A DNA stretch of 64,000 bases from NCBI RefSeq assembly GCF_007860175.1, contig NZ_SJPX01000002.1, positions 992,001 to 1,056,000 of the forward strand. Reading direction: 5' to 3'. The translations under genes and the position numbers were made by a program. Positions 46,341-55,202 of the stretch are shown here, one piece after another (the stretch's first letter is position 1; each line of letters begins with the position of its first letter). The DNA comes from Rubripirellula reticaptiva (lineage in GTDB: Bacteria > Planctomycetota > Planctomycetia > Pirellulales > Pirellulaceae). Below the pieces are notes generated by a model. That model saw only the letters and a program-made list of their open reading frames with translations, did not search any database and was not told where the DNA came from.

Positions 46341-46775
46341 ATGTCAAAACACCCACGAAAACGCAATCGTCGCGGATCCGCGCTCTTGATTTGCACGCTC
46401 GCTGCCACCGTATTGTCAATGGCAACCATCGCGATCATTCGCAGCAATCAGCGCAGCGTCGCTCGCGTTGATGCGAACCGAACGGCGATTCAGGGCCGGC
46501 TTTTCGCCGATGGTTTGTTGCAGCGTTCGCTGGCAATGTTGCGAGTCGATCCGAAACTAAGCGGCGAGATTCGTGACAAGTATTCAAAGCATCCTGAACA
46601 ACGCATCGAACTACGTCCGCTGACTTCGACGACCACGATGATCCAAGTCTTTCTTTACGAAGGATCCAAAATTCCAGCGGTCAGCCGAATCGTTGATATC
46701 GAGTCACTGGCTAATGGTGGAAACGGCGTGGTCAGCGGAAGTGCAGAAACCGTTGGTATGAAGCCCGTTTACTAA
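46341..46775 (+). CDS. Tip pseudopilin-like protein lacking Glu+5 (GspK position)
   Basis: 144 residues. Leader SKHPRKRNRRG then SALLICTLAATVLSMATIAI: cleavage after G12, residue +5 is Ile, not Glu. Absence of Glu+5 is the hallmark of GspK, the tip subunit, and this gene is last in the set, the GspK place. GspK is normally about 300 residues, so this is a half-size version without the large alpha domain. It could alternatively be a PilX-type protein. 28 bases after the previous gene. Confidence 0.68.
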   Translation: MSKHPRKRNRRGSALLICTLAATVLSMATIAIIRSNQRSVARVDANRTAIQGRLFADGLLQRSLAMLRVDPKLSGEIRDKYSKHPEQRIELRPLTSTTTMIQVFLYEGSKIPAVSRIVDIESLANGGNGVVSGSAETVGMKPVY

Positions 46776-46859
46776 ACGACCACGAAAATCAAAAAAAACA
46801 GCGTGGTTAAAAACGACAAGAAGACCTTACTGGCCTAAGTCAATCAAGCAGCGCCCGTG

Positions 46860-47432
46860 TTAACTGCCCGCTGATTCTTCCGCTCGATGCATCGCCTCGA
46901 GTGAAACTTTCAATTGGTTTCGAGCACGGCTCAATCGGCTACGGACGGTGCCGATTGAAATTTCCAGAATTTCGGCGATGTCTTCGTACGAGTGCTCTTC
47001 CATTTCTCGCAGCACCAGAATGCCGCGATGTTCCTCGGTCAGCGTCAGCATGGCTTGGCGAACCGATGCAACACGCTCGCGGCGCAGCATCGGTTCATCG
47101 ACGGGCACCGTCTCGTCGACAACTTCGAGTCCGTTGATCTCGCGCCAGTAATCCAGCGATATCTTGGCACGCTTGCGACGGCGTTTCGACAGAGCACTGT
47201 TGAAGGCGATCCGGTACAGCCACGTAAAAAATTGGCTGTTGCGTTGAAAGGTATCTAGCTTGACGAATGCACTAATGAACGCCTCTTGCACAACGTCTTC
47301 GGCATCTTCGGGCGAGCCGGTGACTTGCAACATGGACGAAAAGAGCCGGTCTTGATGCAATTGAACCAATGATGTGAACGCAATACGGTCACCTTCAAGG
47401 GCTCGGTCGATCAGATAAGACTCTTCCGCCAC
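46860..47432 (-). CDS. ECF RNA polymerase sigma factor (RpoE-like)
   Basis: 190 residues. Region 2: LVQLHQDRLFSSMLQVTGSP, EDAEDVVQEAFISAFVKLDT and FFTWLYRIAFNSALSKRRRK; region 4: LTEEHRGILVLREMEEHSYE then IAEILEISIGTVRSRLSRAR. The linker is short, a classical RpoE-like ECF. The start is GTG 47432; no ATG fits. There is no anti-sigma gene next to it. Convergent with the pseudopilin set and 137 bases downstream of mcsB on the same strand. Confidence 0.9.
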   Translation of the reverse strand: MAEESYLIDRALEGDRIAFTSLVQLHQDRLFSSMLQVTGSPEDAEDVVQEAFISAFVKLDTFQRNSQFFTWLYRIAFNSALSKRRRKRAKISLDYWREINGLEVVDETVPVDEPMLRRERVASVRQAMLTLTEEHRGILVLREMEEHSYEDIAEILEISIGTVRSRLSRARNQLKVSLEAMHRAEESAGS

Positions 47433-47568
47433 TCGACGTCTTTCGCAAACTAAAGGACACCACGACTTCTACGATGGTCCTCTAGTTTATCAACCGTCGC
47501 CAATGAAAACCTGAAGATCACGATCTTTTCTCGGCCAAGGCGACATGCACTTCCGACAAATTCGTCTG

Positions 47569-48657
47569 CTAGTTCAGTTCGCCGGTGCCCAGAGACCCGC
47601 TTAAGTGTCGCTGAAGATAGGTCGCTCGCTCGACATTTCGGTCAGACGACCCCAATAGCCGGCCGTGCAATTTTTGCAAGTGAGCGGGCTGCGTATCGAT
47701 AAACAGCTTGTTGATAGTGCCAACCGGAACATCGCTGATCAGCCCCAAATTGACGCCCATTCGCACCTTTGACAGGTAATGCATCGTTTCTTCGCTGCTG
47801 ATTTTCTTGGCTGTGCTTAGGATTCCAAGCGCTCGGCTGACGTCATCGTGCAGATCTTTCTGGCCTTGATTGACCAGGAAGTCGCGTGCTTTTCGTTCGT
47901 ATTCAATGATACGCGGCACAACGTTCTCGCCGACCAGCGCCACCAGATCTTCCTCGCTATGGCCGAGCGTGATCTGGTTACTGACCTGATAAAAATCGCC
48001 GGTGTACTGGGATCCTTCGCCGTACAAACCTCGCACAGTGACGTTGATCCGTTGCATGCTGCGGAACACTTTTTCGATCTGCTGGGTGATCACCAAGGCA
48101 GGCAAGTGCAACATCACGCTTACGCGCAGTCCGGTTCCCACGTTCGTTGGGCAAGCCGTCAGGTAACCATATTTTTGGTTGTAAGCGTAAAGGATGGATC
48201 CTTCCAGCTGGTCATCCAGCGAGTTGATTTGGTCCCAGGCACTTTTCAGATCCAAGCCACTGTGCATGACCTGAATTCGCAAATGGTCTTCTTCATTGAC
48301 CATCACGCTGTACTGTTCGTTAGGGTCGATCGCGACGGCGCGAGACCCTTCGGCATCGGCGATTTCGCGGCTGATCAATTGTCGCTCGACCAAAAACTGC
48401 CGATCGATTTCCGACAACTGTTCGATGTCGACATAGCGAATGTCTTCCCAGCCCTCGATCGCTTCCATCCGAGCACGAACGGTCCGTTCGATGCTCACAC
48501 GGTCTTCGTCGCTGCAACGACGGATGAAAGGGAAGTCGGCTAGATTGCGTGCCAATCGAATCCGGCTGCTGATGACGATGTCGGATTCCGGGCCGGTACC
48601 GCGAAGCCATTCGCCAGAGTGCAAGGCAAGTTTGCTGAAGTCAGTGTCGCGTTTCAC
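47569..48657 (-). CDS. mcsB: Protein-arginine kinase McsB
   Basis: ATP:guanido phosphotransferase that phosphorylates arginine residues of proteins, which in Firmicutes marks them for ClpCP. 362 residues. Motifs: ISSRIRLARNLADFPF, VMVNEEDHLRIQVM with the catalytic Glu region, and LTACPTNVGTGLRVSVMLHL. The GTG start shares its first G with the TAG stop of mcsA (TAGTG), so the pair is translationally coupled. ctsR and clpC, the usual neighbours in Bacillus, are absent here. Confidence 0.93.
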   Translation of the reverse strand: MKRDTDFSKLALHSGEWLRGTGPESDIVISSRIRLARNLADFPFIRRCSDEDRVSIERTVRARMEAIEGWEDIRYVDIEQLSEIDRQFLVERQLISREIADAEGSRAVAIDPNEQYSVMVNEEDHLRIQVMHSGLDLKSAWDQINSLDDQLEGSILYAYNQKYGYLTACPTNVGTGLRVSVMLHLPALVITQQIEKVFRSMQRINVTVRGLYGEGSQYTGDFYQVSNQITLGHSEEDLVALVGENVVPRIIEYERKARDFLVNQGQKDLHDDVSRALGILSTAKKISSEETMHYLSKVRMGVNLGLISDVPVGTINKLFIDTQPAHLQKLHGRLLGSSDRNVERATYLQRHLSGSLGTGELN

Positions 48658-49238
48658 TAGGACCGGTCTCCCGACGACTTCTTGGAATCGCCTTTTGTTT
48701 TTTTGGCAGCCGATTTGGCGTCGTCTTCGCCAGCTTCGATTCCGGCGTTTTCAATTTTTCGAAGCTCGTCTCGAATTTCGGACGCTCGTTCATAGTCTTC
48801 CCGCTCGATCGCTTCCTCCATCTCGCGTCGCAACTGGATCATGATCGCTTGCGAGTCCGCCGAAGCAGCCGCCCGTCGCGGTCGTTTGCCGGTGTGTTCG
48901 AGCGAATCGTGGATATTGATCAGCAGCGGTTCAAGATCGGATTCGAAGTGGGTGTAATCGTACGGGCACCCCAACCGACCGGTGCTACGAAATTCAAAGA
49001 AACTAATCCCGCAAACCGGGCACTCTTTGCGATCAAGCTCGGCCAATTCCTTCTTGGTCTGACCCAGATTCAGTTGCTTGGCCAGTGCCCCAGCAACCGA
49101 GACAGCGGGGCTAGCATTGTCTTTTTGCAAGAAACCGCGTGCGTGTTCTTCGCAGAGGTGCATCACCTGAGGCCCGTTGGGCTCGGTCAGTTCGGTGATG
49201 TGAAAAGTCGCCGGTTTTTCGCAGTATTGGCACTTCAT
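48657..49238 (-). CDS. mcsA: McsA-like activator with zinc fingers and UVR motif
   Basis: 193 residues. Cys pairs CQYC, HLCEEH, CPVC and LGCPYD are the two treble-clef zinc sites of McsA. The UvrB/UvrC motif lies at LRREMEEAIEREDYERASEI and onward. A Lys/Ser-rich tail (KKTKGDSKKSSGDRS) follows, which Bacillus McsA lacks. McsA activates McsB by direct binding; adjacency and coupling of the two genes support the same here. Confidence 0.9.
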   Translation of the reverse strand: MKCQYCEKPATFHITELTEPNGPQVMHLCEEHARGFLQKDNASPAVSVAGALAKQLNLGQTKKELAELDRKECPVCGISFFEFRSTGRLGCPYDYTHFESDLEPLLINIHDSLEHTGKRPRRAAASADSQAIMIQLRREMEEAIEREDYERASEIRDELRKIENAGIEAGEDDAKSAAKKTKGDSKKSSGDRS

Positions 49239-49619
49239 GATGGACTCCGATGGGCCGCGGCCGCCGTTACTGCGTTCGCTGAAAACGCCCCTCCGACCTG
49301 AGCATGGATTCTATCGCTGCCCTGGATACTGTCAACGAAGGGGCTGCGGGCGCAAGCGCCCCTGACATGAGGGCAATGACGGGTGCTTTCGCCAACCAAA
49401 GCCGCCGTCCGGCTTCCGTTTTCCGGCGACACGGTTTTCTTGCTACACCATTTTCATTGACGAACCGTTTGATTAGTGCACAGTCCCCTACACGCGAAGC
49501 GGGGCGGGCACGACACTGATAGAGCGTCTAAGATCACACCATGCCTCTTGCCGAACCGCAGTTCTTGTCGCACTCGTTCTCTTCGATCCCTGGCCGCCAC
49601 ACTGACCAACACACTTTCG
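49239..49619. other. Intergenic region upstream of mcsA and trpE
   Basis: 381 bases between divergent genes; contains both promoters. Hairpin GGGCGC-AA-GCGCCC at 49348-49361. I could not find a Trp-rich leader peptide or attenuator for trpE. No coding region supported. Confidence 0.35.
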
Positions 49620-51182
49620 ATGCACACGCCTGACGCCACGCACGCTTTGGTGCTTCACACACCAGCCGCAAATGATTTTGCCGGGCTGGCCGTCAAACAT
49701 GACTTTGTTCCGGTCTATCGGCGTTTGCTCAGCGACACGCTGACGCCGGTGACGGCGTTCCGGTTGCTCGACGACGGCGGCCCTGCCTGCTTGTTCGAGA
49801 GCGTGATCGGCGGCGAGAAAGTCGGTCGATACAGCTTTCTTGCGGCCCAACCAATCCGCCGCTTCGTCGCCCGCGGCCAGCAGATCACGTTGACCGAGAG
49901 CGATGGGTCGCCGCCGGAGCAATCGACCGCCAAAGATCCGCTAGACGAATTTCGTCGACACTTTCATTTCTCGGTCGCGGCGCTGGATGGGCTGCCACCG
50001 TTCGTTGGCGGCGCGATCGGGTATGCCGGCTACGACGTGGTCCGTTACGTCGAACACTTGCCCAACGCACCGGCCGATGACCGCGAAATCCCTGACTTGG
50101 ATTTTGGTTTCTACCACACGCTTTGCGTGTTCGATCACGTCGACAAGACCATCACGATCGTGTCGTTGGCCGATTGCCGCGAAGTCAAAGACGCGGCAAC
50201 CGCCGACCAGGCCTATCGCGACACTTGCCAGCGAGTTGACGAGACGATTGCCAAGCTTTCCGTCGGATCCAGCGGCCACACGCCCGACGAATGGAATCCC
50301 AAATCCTGGCAGCAATCGATCGCCAAGCGGCCTCTCGAAGCCGTATCGAACTTCACCAAAGAAGCGTTCGAAGCCGCCGTGCGGACCTGTGCCGAGTTCA
50401 TCCGCGCCGGTGACATTTTCCAAGTTGTACCTAGCCAACGCTGGTCGTTGAAAACGGATGTCGATCCGCTGGAAATCTATCGTTCCCTGCGAGTGGTGAA
50501 CCCCAGCCCGTTCATGTTCTTCGTTCGCACCCCAGACTGCGTGCTGGTCGGCTGTTCGCCAGAGATCATGTGCCGGGTGGCCGATCGTACTGTCACGGTG
50601 CGACCACTTGCTGGAACTCGCAAACGGGGCAAAGACGAAAAAGAAGATCGCCAACTCGAAAGAGAACTGCTCGCCGACCCCAAGGAACGCGCCGAACATG
50701 TGATGCTGGTCGACCTGGGACGCAACGACATCGGACGCATCGCCAAGTTCGGCAGCGTCGAGTTGACCGAAATCATGGTCGTCGAACGGTACAGCCACGT
50801 CATGCACATCAGCAGCGAAGTGCAGGGCAAATTGCGAGACGATCTGGACGCCTTTGATGCCCTAAAGGCCTGCTTGCCAGCCGGCACTGTGTCGGGCGCC
50901 CCCAAAGTGCGAGCGATGGAAGTGATCGATTCGATCGAGCCTCATCGCCGTGGCCCCTATGGTGGAGCGGTCGGCTACATCGACTATCGCGGCAACATGG
51001 ACACCTGCATTGCACTGCGAACGATGGTGATCAAGGACGGCATCGTCTACGTCCAAGCGGGCTGTGGCGTTGTCGCCGACAGCGATCCGTCGGCGGAATA
51101 CGAAGAAACGGTCAACAAGGCTCGGGCATTGATTTCAGCGGTCGAGCTAACCGTGACCCGAGTTGGCCGTCCATCGAAATAA
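49620..51182 (+). CDS. trpE: Anthranilate synthase component I
   Basis: Converts chorismate to anthranilate with ammonia from TrpG. 520 residues from ATG 49620 (MHTPDATHALV); an in-frame start at 49476 would add 48 residues unlike any TrpE. Regulatory Trp-binding part LLDDGGPACLFESVIGGEKV near 60-80. Catalytic part: FQVVPSQRWSL, PSPFMFFVRTPDCVLVGCSP, VRPLAGTRKRGKDEKED, LVDLGRNDIGRIAKFGSVEL, GTVSGAPKVRAMEVIDSIEP and QAGCGVVADSDPSAEYEET. Aminodeoxychorismate synthase PabB is the alternative, but the overall match favours TrpE. trpG is not adjacent. Confidence 0.93.
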   Translation: MHTPDATHALVLHTPAANDFAGLAVKHDFVPVYRRLLSDTLTPVTAFRLLDDGGPACLFESVIGGEKVGRYSFLAAQPIRRFVARGQQITLTESDGSPPEQSTAKDPLDEFRRHFHFSVAALDGLPPFVGGAIGYAGYDVVRYVEHLPNAPADDREIPDLDFGFYHTLCVFDHVDKTITIVSLADCREVKDAATADQAYRDTCQRVDETIAKLSVGSSGHTPDEWNPKSWQQSIAKRPLEAVSNFTKEAFEAAVRTCAEFIRAGDIFQVVPSQRWSLKTDVDPLEIYRSLRVVNPSPFMFFVRTPDCVLVGCSPEIMCRVADRTVTVRPLAGTRKRGKDEKEDRQLERELLADPKERAEHVMLVDLGRNDIGRIAKFGSVELTEIMVVERYSHVMHISSEVQGKLRDDLDAFDALKACLPAGTVSGAPKVRAMEVIDSIEPHRRGPYGGAVGYIDYRGNMDTCIALRTMVIKDGIVYVQAGCGVVADSDPSAEYEETVNKARALISAVELTVTRVGRPSK

Positions 51183-51189
51183 GGCGGCT

Positions 51190-51993
51190 TCATCGGTCGG
51201 CATCGTATCGGCGACTCCAACCGCCGTTGACTTCCAAGGTTTGCCCGGTCAAGAACGAGTTAGCCGGATCGGCGAGATAGCAGACGGCTTTGGCGATATC
51301 GTCGGGTGATCCCCAGCGACCCATCAACGACTGGTCCTTGGCTCGGCTGTCCCAATACTCACTCGTTTTTTCGCCCCATGATGTTTGGATCCACCCCGGC
51401 GCGACCGTGTTGATTCGCACTTTTGGTGCCATCGATTGGGCCAGGCTTTTGGCGAATGCCGTGACGGCCGCCTTGACGGGACCGAACATCTGACCGGCGT
51501 CGCCTTCCATCCCGGCGGACGATTGGTCCCAGCCCAGAAATACCATCGACGGCGGCGATGAACTGTCCTGTGATAAGCTATTCTGTGCCGCCAAACGCTC
51601 GGCCACTTGCCGCGACAAGCCGATCGTGCCGATCACGTCGACGTCCATCAAGTGTTTTAACTTCCGTTCGAAATTCCAAGCTCCCGCGTCGCCGGTCAAA
51701 ACGTCCGCACCGGCATTGTTGACCCAGGTTTGAATCGGCCCAAGTTCGTCGAACGCCCGGTCTATCAATCGGCGTCCGTGCTCGGGATCGGCCAAGTCCG
51801 CAGGAATCGCAACCGCGGTGGCTCCGGTTTCTTCGATGGCAAAAGCCGTCTGCTGAGCACCGAGCAAATTCTTGCGATAATGAACCGCGATTCGGCTGAC
51901 TCCGGCGTGGGCCAGACCAATGGCGATGGCCCGACCGATTCCGCTGGAGGCACCAGTGACGACAGCCGCCGTAGATTCAAATGAGCCAGACAA
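51190..51993 (-). CDS. SDR-family protein lacking the catalytic Tyr
   Basis: Short-chain dehydrogenase/reductase, 267 residues from TTG 51993. That start puts the cofactor motif VVTGASSGIGRAIAIGLAHAG about ten residues in, as usual; the frame opens much further up (52245) with unlikely sequence. NNAGADV and the C-terminal VNGGWSRR are canonical. Where other SDRs have YxxxK, this one reads GQMFGPVKAAV: Phe in place of Tyr, Lys kept. PGWIQTSWGEK follows. The protein may therefore be a binding or regulatory SDR, or use another residue. Converges with trpE, stops seven bases apart. Confidence 0.8.
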   Translation of the reverse strand: MSGSFESTAAVVTGASSGIGRAIAIGLAHAGVSRIAVHYRKNLLGAQQTAFAIEETGATAVAIPADLADPEHGRRLIDRAFDELGPIQTWVNNAGADVLTGDAGAWNFERKLKHLMDVDVIGTIGLSRQVAERLAAQNSLSQDSSSPPSMVFLGWDQSSAGMEGDAGQMFGPVKAAVTAFAKSLAQSMAPKVRINTVAPGWIQTSWGEKTSEYWDSRAKDQSLMGRWGSPDDIAKAVCYLADPANSFLTGQTLEVNGGWSRRYDADR

Positions 51994-52409
51994 ACGCAGA
52001 AACCTCGGAACGAATAAGTAGAACCAGCCAGAGTCGCCGCATCCTAGCGGCGACCATCTGTTTTCGGGAGGGTGAAGTTTGGACGCGGTACAGGCAGCCG
52101 AGGGAACCTGATAATCCACTGGCAGGCCCAACTGGCTTGGAAAGCCAAACAGCCACAGCGCCGTTTTGACGCTTACCCTTGCCGCCTTCACGCCCGTGTG
52201 ACTAATCTGCACATTCCAAATGGTGGCGACGAACGATTTTTTCACGTTTTCGTCGCAATCTGGGCGTTTTTATGCCCAACCGACCGGTCCCGAGGTTTCC
52301 GCCTTGCCGGGATTCGGGGAGAATACGGTCTACGCCATAGCTACGCAAATTTGAGTCAAGCCAATTCGGGGCGAGCAAGCTTGCCTGATCTGAGGGAATA
52401 AAACGAAAC
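51994..52409. other. Intergenic region upstream of aceE
   Basis: 416 bases between divergent SDR and aceE starts. It includes a perfect hairpin GTCGCCGC-ATCCTA-GCGGCGAC at 52033-52054 and, near the aceE start, AGGGAAT about 12 bases before the ATG as a possible ribosome-binding site. No gene supported; the open frame upstream of the SDR covers part of it but looks non-coding. Confidence 0.4.
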
Positions 52410-55139
52410 ATGTCTGAATCTGAAACTGTCGCGAAAGCCGAAATCGCCCAAAACTTAGGCGAATTGCAACGTAACGCGGATGTCGATGTCGACTCGGCAG
52501 AGACCCAAGAGTGGCTCGCGTCGCTCGACTACGTGTTGCAGAGCAAAGGCCCCGAGCGCGTCAAGTTTCTAATCGACCAGCTTCGCGACCGTGCCGCCGA
52601 AGAAGGCGTGCCATTGTCGTCCGACACATCGACACCCTACGTCAACACGATCGCCCCTCACGAACAGCCTGCCTACCCAGGCAACCGCGAACTTGAACGA
52701 CGAATCAAGTCGATCATTCGCTGGAATGCAATGGCGATGGTGGTCCGAGCCAACAAGCGAGGCGGCGGCGTCGGCGGTCACATCAGCACTTTCGCATCGA
52801 GCGCGACGCTATACGAAGTCGCTTTCAACCACTTCTTCAAAGGTCGCGGCGAAGACGGTTACTCGGGCGACTCGATCTACTTCCAGGGGCACGCCTCGCC
52901 TGGCATGTATTCGCGTGCATTCGTCGAAGGACGTTTGTCCGAAGAGAAACTCGAAAACTTCCGCCGTGAATTGGCCGATGGCGGCGGACTGAGCAGCTAT
53001 CCCCACCCGTGGTTGATGCCCGATTTCTGGGAATATCCAACCGTTTCGATGGGCTTGGGGCCGATCATGGCGATTTACCAAGCGCGGTTCAATGAATACA
53101 TGAACGACCGCGGAATGAAGGACACCAAGGGCCAAAAAGTCTGGGCGTTTTTGGGTGACGGCGAATGCGACGAGCCTGAAACTCTCGGTGCGATCGGACT
53201 GGCATCTCGCGAAAAACTGGACAACTTGATCTTCGTCGTCAATTGCAATCTGCAACGACTCGACGGTCCTGTTCGCGGCAACGGCAAGATCATTCAAGAA
53301 TTGGAATCGATCTTCCACGGTGCTGGCTGGAACGTGATCAAAGTCATCTGGGGTAGCGAGTGGGACGATCTGCTGGCCCGCGACAAAACCGGTCTGCTGG
53401 CAAAGCGAATGAACGAAGTCGTCGACGGCCAGTACCAAAAGTACACGTCGATGCCGGGCAGTTACGTTCGCGAACACTTCTTCGGCAAATACCCCGAACT
53501 ACTGGAATTGGTCGCACATCTGTCGGACGAAAAGATTGAAAAGATCCGCCGGGGCGGCCACGATCCCGAAAAGGTTTATGCCGCTTACAAACGAGCAATG
53601 GACCTGAACAACGGTAAGCCAACGGTGATTTTGGCGAAAACGATCAAAGGTTACGGCCTGGGCGAAGCCGGCGAAGGACGCAACGTCGCGCACAACCAAA
53701 AGAAGATGAACGAGGCCGAACTGCTAGAATTCCGAACTCGTTTCGGCATCCCAATCAGCGACTCGGAAGTCGGCAACACACCGTTCTATAAGCCATCGGA
53801 TTCCAGTACTGAAATCAAGTACTTGAAGGAACGACGCAAGGTGCTTGGTGGCTCGGTTCCTAGTCGCCCGACCGTCCATCCGACCATGGAAGTTCCTTCG
53901 CTGGAAGAATTCCAAAAGGTCATCAGTAAGATGGAAAACAAAAGCATCTCGACGACGTTTGCGTGTGTGCAAACATTGATCGCGATGTGCCGTGACAAGA
54001 AGATTGGCAAGAACGTTGTGCCGATCGTGCCTGACGAATCACGCACCTTTGGTATGGAAGGTATGTTTCGCCAGTTCGGGATCTACGCTCACGCCGGCCA
54101 ACTTTACGAACCCGCCGACTCGGGAATTGTCTCGTACTACAAGGAAGCGCAGGACGGCCAAATCCTTGAGGAAGGCATCACCGAATGCGGTTCGATCAGC
54201 AGCTTCAATGCCGCCGGTACCGCTTACAGTTGCCACGGCGTCAACATGATTCCGTTCTACATCTATTACAGCATGTTTGGCTTCCAACGGATCGGTGACT
54301 CGATCTGGGCGGCGGCCGACATGCGAGCGAAGGGTTTCTTGGTCGGTGGCACCGCAGGTCGCACGACACTAAACGGCGAAGGTTTGCAACACCAAGACGG
54401 GCACAGCCTGCTCAACGCGATCGCGTTCCCAACCGTTCGCGCTTACGATCCGGCGTTCGCTTATGAAGTCGTCGTGATCGTGCAAGAAGGTTTGCAACGA
54501 ATGTACGCCGATGGCGAACAGTGCATCTATTACATCACCGCGGAAAACGACGAGTACGTTCATCCGCCGATGCCCGAAGGATGCGAAGAAGGCATCATCA
54601 AGGGAATGTACAAGTTCAAGAGCCAAGACGCTGATGGCGAGAAGGCTCGCGTGCAATTGTTTGGCAGCGGTGCGATCCTGAACTCGGCTTTGAAGGCTCA
54701 AGAAATCTTGGCTGAAAAGTTCAACATCTCCAGTGATGTGTGGAGCGTTACCAGCTACACGCAACTTCGCCGCGAAGCGGGTGCCTGTGAACGCTGGAAC
54801 CGATTGCACCCGACCGAAACACCTCGCAAGAGCTACCTCGAAGAAACGCTCGAAGGCGTCGAAGGTCCGTTCATCTCGGCCAGCGACTATGTGCGAGCAC
54901 TCGGCGAGCAATTGACTCCGTTCATTCCGGGCGACTACTTCGTCCTGGGTACTGATGGCATGGGTCGCAGCGAAACTCGCGAAGCCTTGCGTCGCCACTT
55001 CGAAGTTGATGCTGAATCGATCGTAATCGCCACGCTGTACCGACTCGCAAAAGCCGGAACATTCAAAATGGCTGACGTCGCCCAGGCGATCAAAGACTTT
55101 GATTACGACCCTGAAAAAGTCGACCCGTACTTTGCCTAA
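52410..55139 (+). CDS. aceE: Pyruvate dehydrogenase E1 component, homodimeric type
   Basis: Thiamine-diphosphate enzyme that decarboxylates pyruvate and passes the acetyl group to E2. 909 residues, the full length of the AceE type. The ThDP motif is FLGDGECDEPETLGAIGLAS to IFVVNCNLQRLDGP (about residues 248-285). Other AceE features: KRGGGVGGHISTFASSATLY, FQGHASPGMYSRAF, IVPDESRTFGMEGMFRQFGI, GGTAGRTTLNGEGLQHQDGH and GTDGMGRSETREALRRHFEV. aceF follows 63 bases later. lpd (E3) is not in the window. Confidence 0.96.
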   Translation: MSESETVAKAEIAQNLGELQRNADVDVDSAETQEWLASLDYVLQSKGPERVKFLIDQLRDRAAEEGVPLSSDTSTPYVNTIAPHEQPAYPGNRELERRIKSIIRWNAMAMVVRANKRGGGVGGHISTFASSATLYEVAFNHFFKGRGEDGYSGDSIYFQGHASPGMYSRAFVEGRLSEEKLENFRRELADGGGLSSYPHPWLMPDFWEYPTVSMGLGPIMAIYQARFNEYMNDRGMKDTKGQKVWAFLGDGECDEPETLGAIGLASREKLDNLIFVVNCNLQRLDGPVRGNGKIIQELESIFHGAGWNVIKVIWGSEWDDLLARDKTGLLAKRMNEVVDGQYQKYTSMPGSYVREHFFGKYPELLELVAHLSDEKIEKIRRGGHDPEKVYAAYKRAMDLNNGKPTVILAKTIKGYGLGEAGEGRNVAHNQKKMNEAELLEFRTRFGIPISDSEVGNTPFYKPSDSSTEIKYLKERRKVLGGSVPSRPTVHPTMEVPSLEEFQKVISKMENKSISTTFACVQTLIAMCRDKKIGKNVVPIVPDESRTFGMEGMFRQFGIYAHAGQLYEPADSGIVSYYKEAQDGQILEEGITECGSISSFNAAGTAYSCHGVNMIPFYIYYSMFGFQRIGDSIWAAADMRAKGFLVGGTAGRTTLNGEGLQHQDGHSLLNAIAFPTVRAYDPAFAYEVVVIVQEGLQRMYADGEQCIYYITAENDEYVHPPMPEGCEEGIIKGMYKFKSQDADGEKARVQLFGSGAILNSALKAQEILAEKFNISSDVWSVTSYTQLRREAGACERWNRLHPTETPRKSYLEETLEGVEGPFISASDYVRALGEQLTPFIPGDYFVLGTDGMGRSETREALRRHFEVDAESIVIATLYRLAKAGTFKMADVAQAIKDFDYDPEKVDPYFA

Positions 55140-55202
55140 CCCACCGGCGTTCGATCGACTTTCCTAAAACCTAATTCCTAGCACCTAACACCGATCTTCC
55201 CC

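Noticed and set aside
52000-52245. 84-residue N-terminal extension of the SDR
   Set aside because: Unlike any SDR N-terminus; the cofactor motif should be within about 15 residues of the start.
52809-53477. Long antisense frames in aceE and aceF
   Set aside because: Codon shadows of strongly coding sequence; no start signals or family features.
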